Shown piece by piece: positions 62,102 to 64,000 of a DNA stretch of 64,000 nucleotides. Made by a program: the position numbers and the translations under genes. The first letter of the stretch is position 1. Each line of letters begins with the position of its first letter. The DNA is from Devosia sp. FKR38 (lineage in GTDB: Bacteria; Pseudomonadota; Alphaproteobacteria; Rhizobiales; Devosiaceae). The stretch is from the NCBI RefSeq assembly GCF_005222805.1, contig NZ_STGC01000005.1, positions 558,001-622,000 of the forward strand, written 5' to 3'. The notes beneath the pieces are model-generated. The model was not told where the DNA came from and ran no database searches. It saw only the letters and a program-made list of their open reading frames with translations.

Positions 62102-62643
62102 TGGTTCCTGACAACATGGATGGATCGAAAATGACCGGTACGATGATGCGCATCAAGGCGCTTGTGGCAGTGGCGCTGAGCGCCGGCACATTGGCCTTTG
62201 CGGCTCCTGCCATGGCCCAGGAACTGGCCCCCGAGCAGCTTGCCCTCGCCCGCCAGTATATTGACCTGACCGACCGCGCCTCGGTGTTCGAGATCACCAT
62301 GGTCGAGATCGGCATTGGCACCATGCGCCAGATCGTGCAGCAGAACCCCGAGCTGACCGACAAGACCGACGCTGCCGTCGGCAAGGTTCTTGAGGAGTAC
62401 CGCGCGCGCAAGGGCGATCTGCTCGACCAGTTTGCCCGCGTCTATGCCGCGCGCTTCACTGCCGCCGAACTGCAGGAAATCGTTGCTTTCTACAGCACCG
62501 ATACCGGCAAGAAGCTGGCCCAGGCCAATACTGAGGTGAATGCCGATCTGCAGTCCGTGCTGCAGGTGTTCACCAACAATGTGCGCCAGGAATTCTTCGC
62601 CAAGGTGCGCGCCGAGCTGCGCGCCCAGGGCGTCGAGCTCTAG
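62101..62643 (+). CDS. Exported DUF2059 protein
   Basis: A ~180-aa DUF2059 protein with a signal peptide (VAVALSAGTLAFAAPAMAQE) and a helical mature domain ending with the family's YARRFTAAEL-like motif (YAARFTAAELQEIVAFYSTD). The family is widespread in proteobacteria and of unknown function. The start is uncertain: the coupled ATG at 62101 (in TGATG) or in-frame ATGs at 62116, 62131 and 62143 directly before the signal helix. A terminator follows at 62671. Confidence 0.85.
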   Translation: MVPDNMDGSKMTGTMMRIKALVAVALSAGTLAFAAPAMAQELAPEQLALARQYIDLTDRASVFEITMVEIGIGTMRQIVQQNPELTDKTDAAVGKVLEEYRARKGDLLDQFARVYAARFTAAELQEIVAFYSTDTGKKLAQANTEVNADLQSVLQVFTNNVRQEFFAKVRAELRAQGVEL

Positions 62644-62670
62644 TTCCACCAGCATTTGTCATGCCGGAGA

Positions 62671-62698
62671 GCCCCGCCGTGTGCGGGGTTTTCTTTTG
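62671..62698 (+). terminator. Rho-independent terminator after the rpiA pair
   Basis: CCCCGC and GCGGGG arms (62672-62677, 62683-62688) with a 5-base loop, followed by TTTTCTTTT. It ends the rpiA-DUF2059 transcript. Confidence 0.9.
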
Positions 62699-62759
62699 TC
62701 TGCGCGCCCCCTATATCCATCGGTGAATGCCGATGTACCCCGGCAGCTGGAGACCCCTG

Positions 62760-64000
62760 ATGAGCTCGACTTACGACCTTGTTGTCATTGGCGCTGGTTC
62801 GGGGGGCGTCCGAGCTGCCCGCATGGCGGCCACCTACGGCGCCCGCGTTGCCATCATCGAGGAATTCCGCGTCGGCGGCACCTGCGTGATCCGTGGCTGC
62901 GTACCCAAGAAGCTCTATGTCTATGCCAGCCGCTTCCGCGACCAGTTCGATGTCGCGCCTAGCTTCGGCTGGACCGTGGATGCCAGCTTTGACTGGCGCA
63001 CCCTGGTCGAAAACAAGGACAAGGAAATCACCCGGCTCGAGAATGCCTATGTGGCCAATCTCGAAAAGCCCGGCGTCGAGATCATCCGCGACCGTGCCGT
63101 GGTCACCGGACCCAATTCGGTGCGCCTGGTGGGGCAGGGCACCGAAGTCACTGCGAAATATATCCTCGTCGCCACCGGCGGCCGTCCCAACAAGCCCGAC
63201 ATCCCGGGCGCCGAGCTGGGCATCACCTCCAACGAAGCCTTTGACCTGCCCGAACTGCCGCATTCCATCCTGATCGCCGGCGGCGGCTATATCGCGGTCG
63301 AATTTGCCACCATTTTCGCCGGCCTGGGCGTCCACACCACGCTGATCTATCGCGGCGACTGCATCCTGCGCGGCTTTGACGAGGATCTGCGCCGCGGCCT
63401 CGAGGCTGGCCTGACCGACCGCGGCATCAAGCTGATCTACCAGACCACCATCGAGTCCATGGCCCGCGCGGGCAGCGACATCTCCGTCACCTTCAGCGAT
63501 GGTGTCACTGCGCCCTATGGCGCCGTCATGTTCGCCATCGGTCGCACGCCCAATACCGAGGGCCTGGGGCTGCAGGAGGCCGGCGTGAGACTGCATGCCG
63601 ATGGCGCTGTGGCCGTCGATGCCTGGTCGCAGTCCTCGGTTCCGTCCATCTATGCGGTGGGCGACGTCACCGGCCGCGCTGCGCTGACACCGGTCGCCAT
63701 CCGCGAAGGCTGGTATTTCGCCGAGACCGTATTCAACAACAATAAGCTCGCCGTCGATCACTCGCAGATCCCCACGGCAGTATTCTCCGAGCCCGAGCTG
63801 GGCGTGATCGGCCTCACCGAGGCCGAGGCGGCCACCCACGGCGACGTTGACGTCTATCTCGCCAAGTTCCGCCCGATGATGAACACGCTCTCCACCCGCA
63901 CCGAGCGCATGATCCTCAAGCTCATCACGGAGAAGGACGGCGGCAAGGTGCTCGGCTGCCATATCCTGGGGCCAGGCGCCGCTGAAATGATCCAGCTGGT
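62760..64000 (+). CDS. gor: Glutathione reductase, 3' end missing
   Basis: An NADPH-dependent flavoenzyme that reduces glutathione disulfide. Visible domains: FAD-binding VVIGAGSGGVRAARMAA, redox-active disulfide in GGTCVIRGCVPKKL, NADPH-binding GGGYIAVEFATIFAGLG and FAIGRTPNTEGLGL. The central region and start of the dimer domain (TAVFSEPELGVIGLTEAEA) are present; the interface His is cut by the right edge of the window at codon 413. GGTCVIRGCVPKK and the plant-like spacing support glutathione over other disulfide reductases. The ATG at 62760 follows GGAGACCCCTG. Confidence 0.93.
   Translation, partial: MSSTYDLVVIGAGSGGVRAARMAATYGARVAIIEEFRVGGTCVIRGCVPKKLYVYASRFRDQFDVAPSFGWTVDASFDWRTLVENKDKEITRLENAYVANLEKPGVEIIRDRAVVTGPNSVRLVGQGTEVTAKYILVATGGRPNKPDIPGAELGITSNEAFDLPELPHSILIAGGGYIAVEFATIFAGLGVHTTLIYRGDCILRGFDEDLRRGLEAGLTDRGIKLIYQTTIESMARAGSDISVTFSDGVTAPYGAVMFAIGRTPNTEGLGLQEAGVRLHADGAVAVDAWSQSSVPSIYAVGDVTGRAALTPVAIREGWYFAETVFNNNKLAVDHSQIPTAVFSEPELGVIGLTEAEAATHGDVDVYLAKFRPMMNTLSTRTERMILKLITEKDGGKVLGCHILGPGAAEMIQL

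Noticed and set aside
1-64000. tRNA genes and CRISPR arrays
   Set aside because: No cloverleaf-type GGTTCGA-containing gene with acceptor ends and no regularly spaced repeats were found by eye.

Overview
The DNA is uniformly GC-rich, and gene content and order point to an alphaproteobacterium of the order Hyphomicrobiales (Rhizobiales); a Devosia-like organism is my best guess from familiarity with the proteins, not from a search. Supporting context includes a feuP/feuQ-type two-component pair, the ccmI-ccmE-ccmF-ccmH (cycHJKL) operon followed by degP, a second two-component pair and glnE (an order familiar from rhizobia), and at the left edge a gene-transfer-agent (GTA)-type structural cluster, typical of alphaproteobacteria. 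No rRNA, tRNA, CRISPR array, integrase or transposase was recognised.

Region 1 (1-11237) is the late part of a GTA/HK97-type particle cluster in the order known from Rhodobacter capsulatus GTA: prohead protease (cut by the window edge), major capsid, adaptor, head closure, tail terminator, tail tube, two tail chaperones, a very short tape measure, four distal-tail proteins ending in a 1242-aa host-specificity protein, then a lysis gene in which a GH108 endolysin is fused in frame to a holin-like segment that carries its own ribosome binding site and start. Two intergenic repeat elements interrupt the cluster, and one of them supplies the stop codon of the capsid gene. A HicB/HicA toxin-antitoxin pair and a broken hicA remnant (11313-11928) follow directly.

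Region 2 (11939-19310) holds a small periplasmic protein plus FeuP/FeuQ-like response regulator and kinase, headed by a perfect 11-bp-period direct repeat that looks like the regulator's own binding box, then a surface-antigen lipoprotein, an unrecognised 405-aa protein, and a minus-strand pair resembling diverged sarcosine oxidase alpha/beta subunits.

Region 3 (19434-30204) is a plus-strand run: cytochrome c maturation genes, DegP protease, an OmpR-type regulator and kinase, and GlnE. Facing it on the minus strand are a tiny 57-aa gene, a PAS histidine kinase and aminopeptidase N (30212-34836).

Region 4 (35159-46427) contains two paralogous ABC half-exporters with a possible 29-aa gene between them, a GGDEF/EAL protein, a beta-mannosidase behind a LacI-type operator, tandem DMT-family transporters and a small secreted protein. 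Region 5 (46562-64000) is chromosomal housekeeping and metabolism: an FGGY sugar kinase, DusA, a nucleoside deaminase, a membrane-fused alpha/beta hydrolase, a retropepsin-like protease, CobS/CobT, a histidine kinase, a thermonuclease, Lrp plus VOC protein, an SDR/unknown/dienelactone hydrolase/MoaA run, an L,D-transpeptidase, RpiA, a DUF2059 protein and glutathione reductase (cut by the right edge).

Most operons use 4-bp stop/start overlaps (ATGA or GTGA). The features most worth following up are the GTA lysis fusion with its internal start, the hairpin element after the capsid gene, the FeuP-type box with a probable leaderless mRNA, and the small genes missed by length cut-offs.
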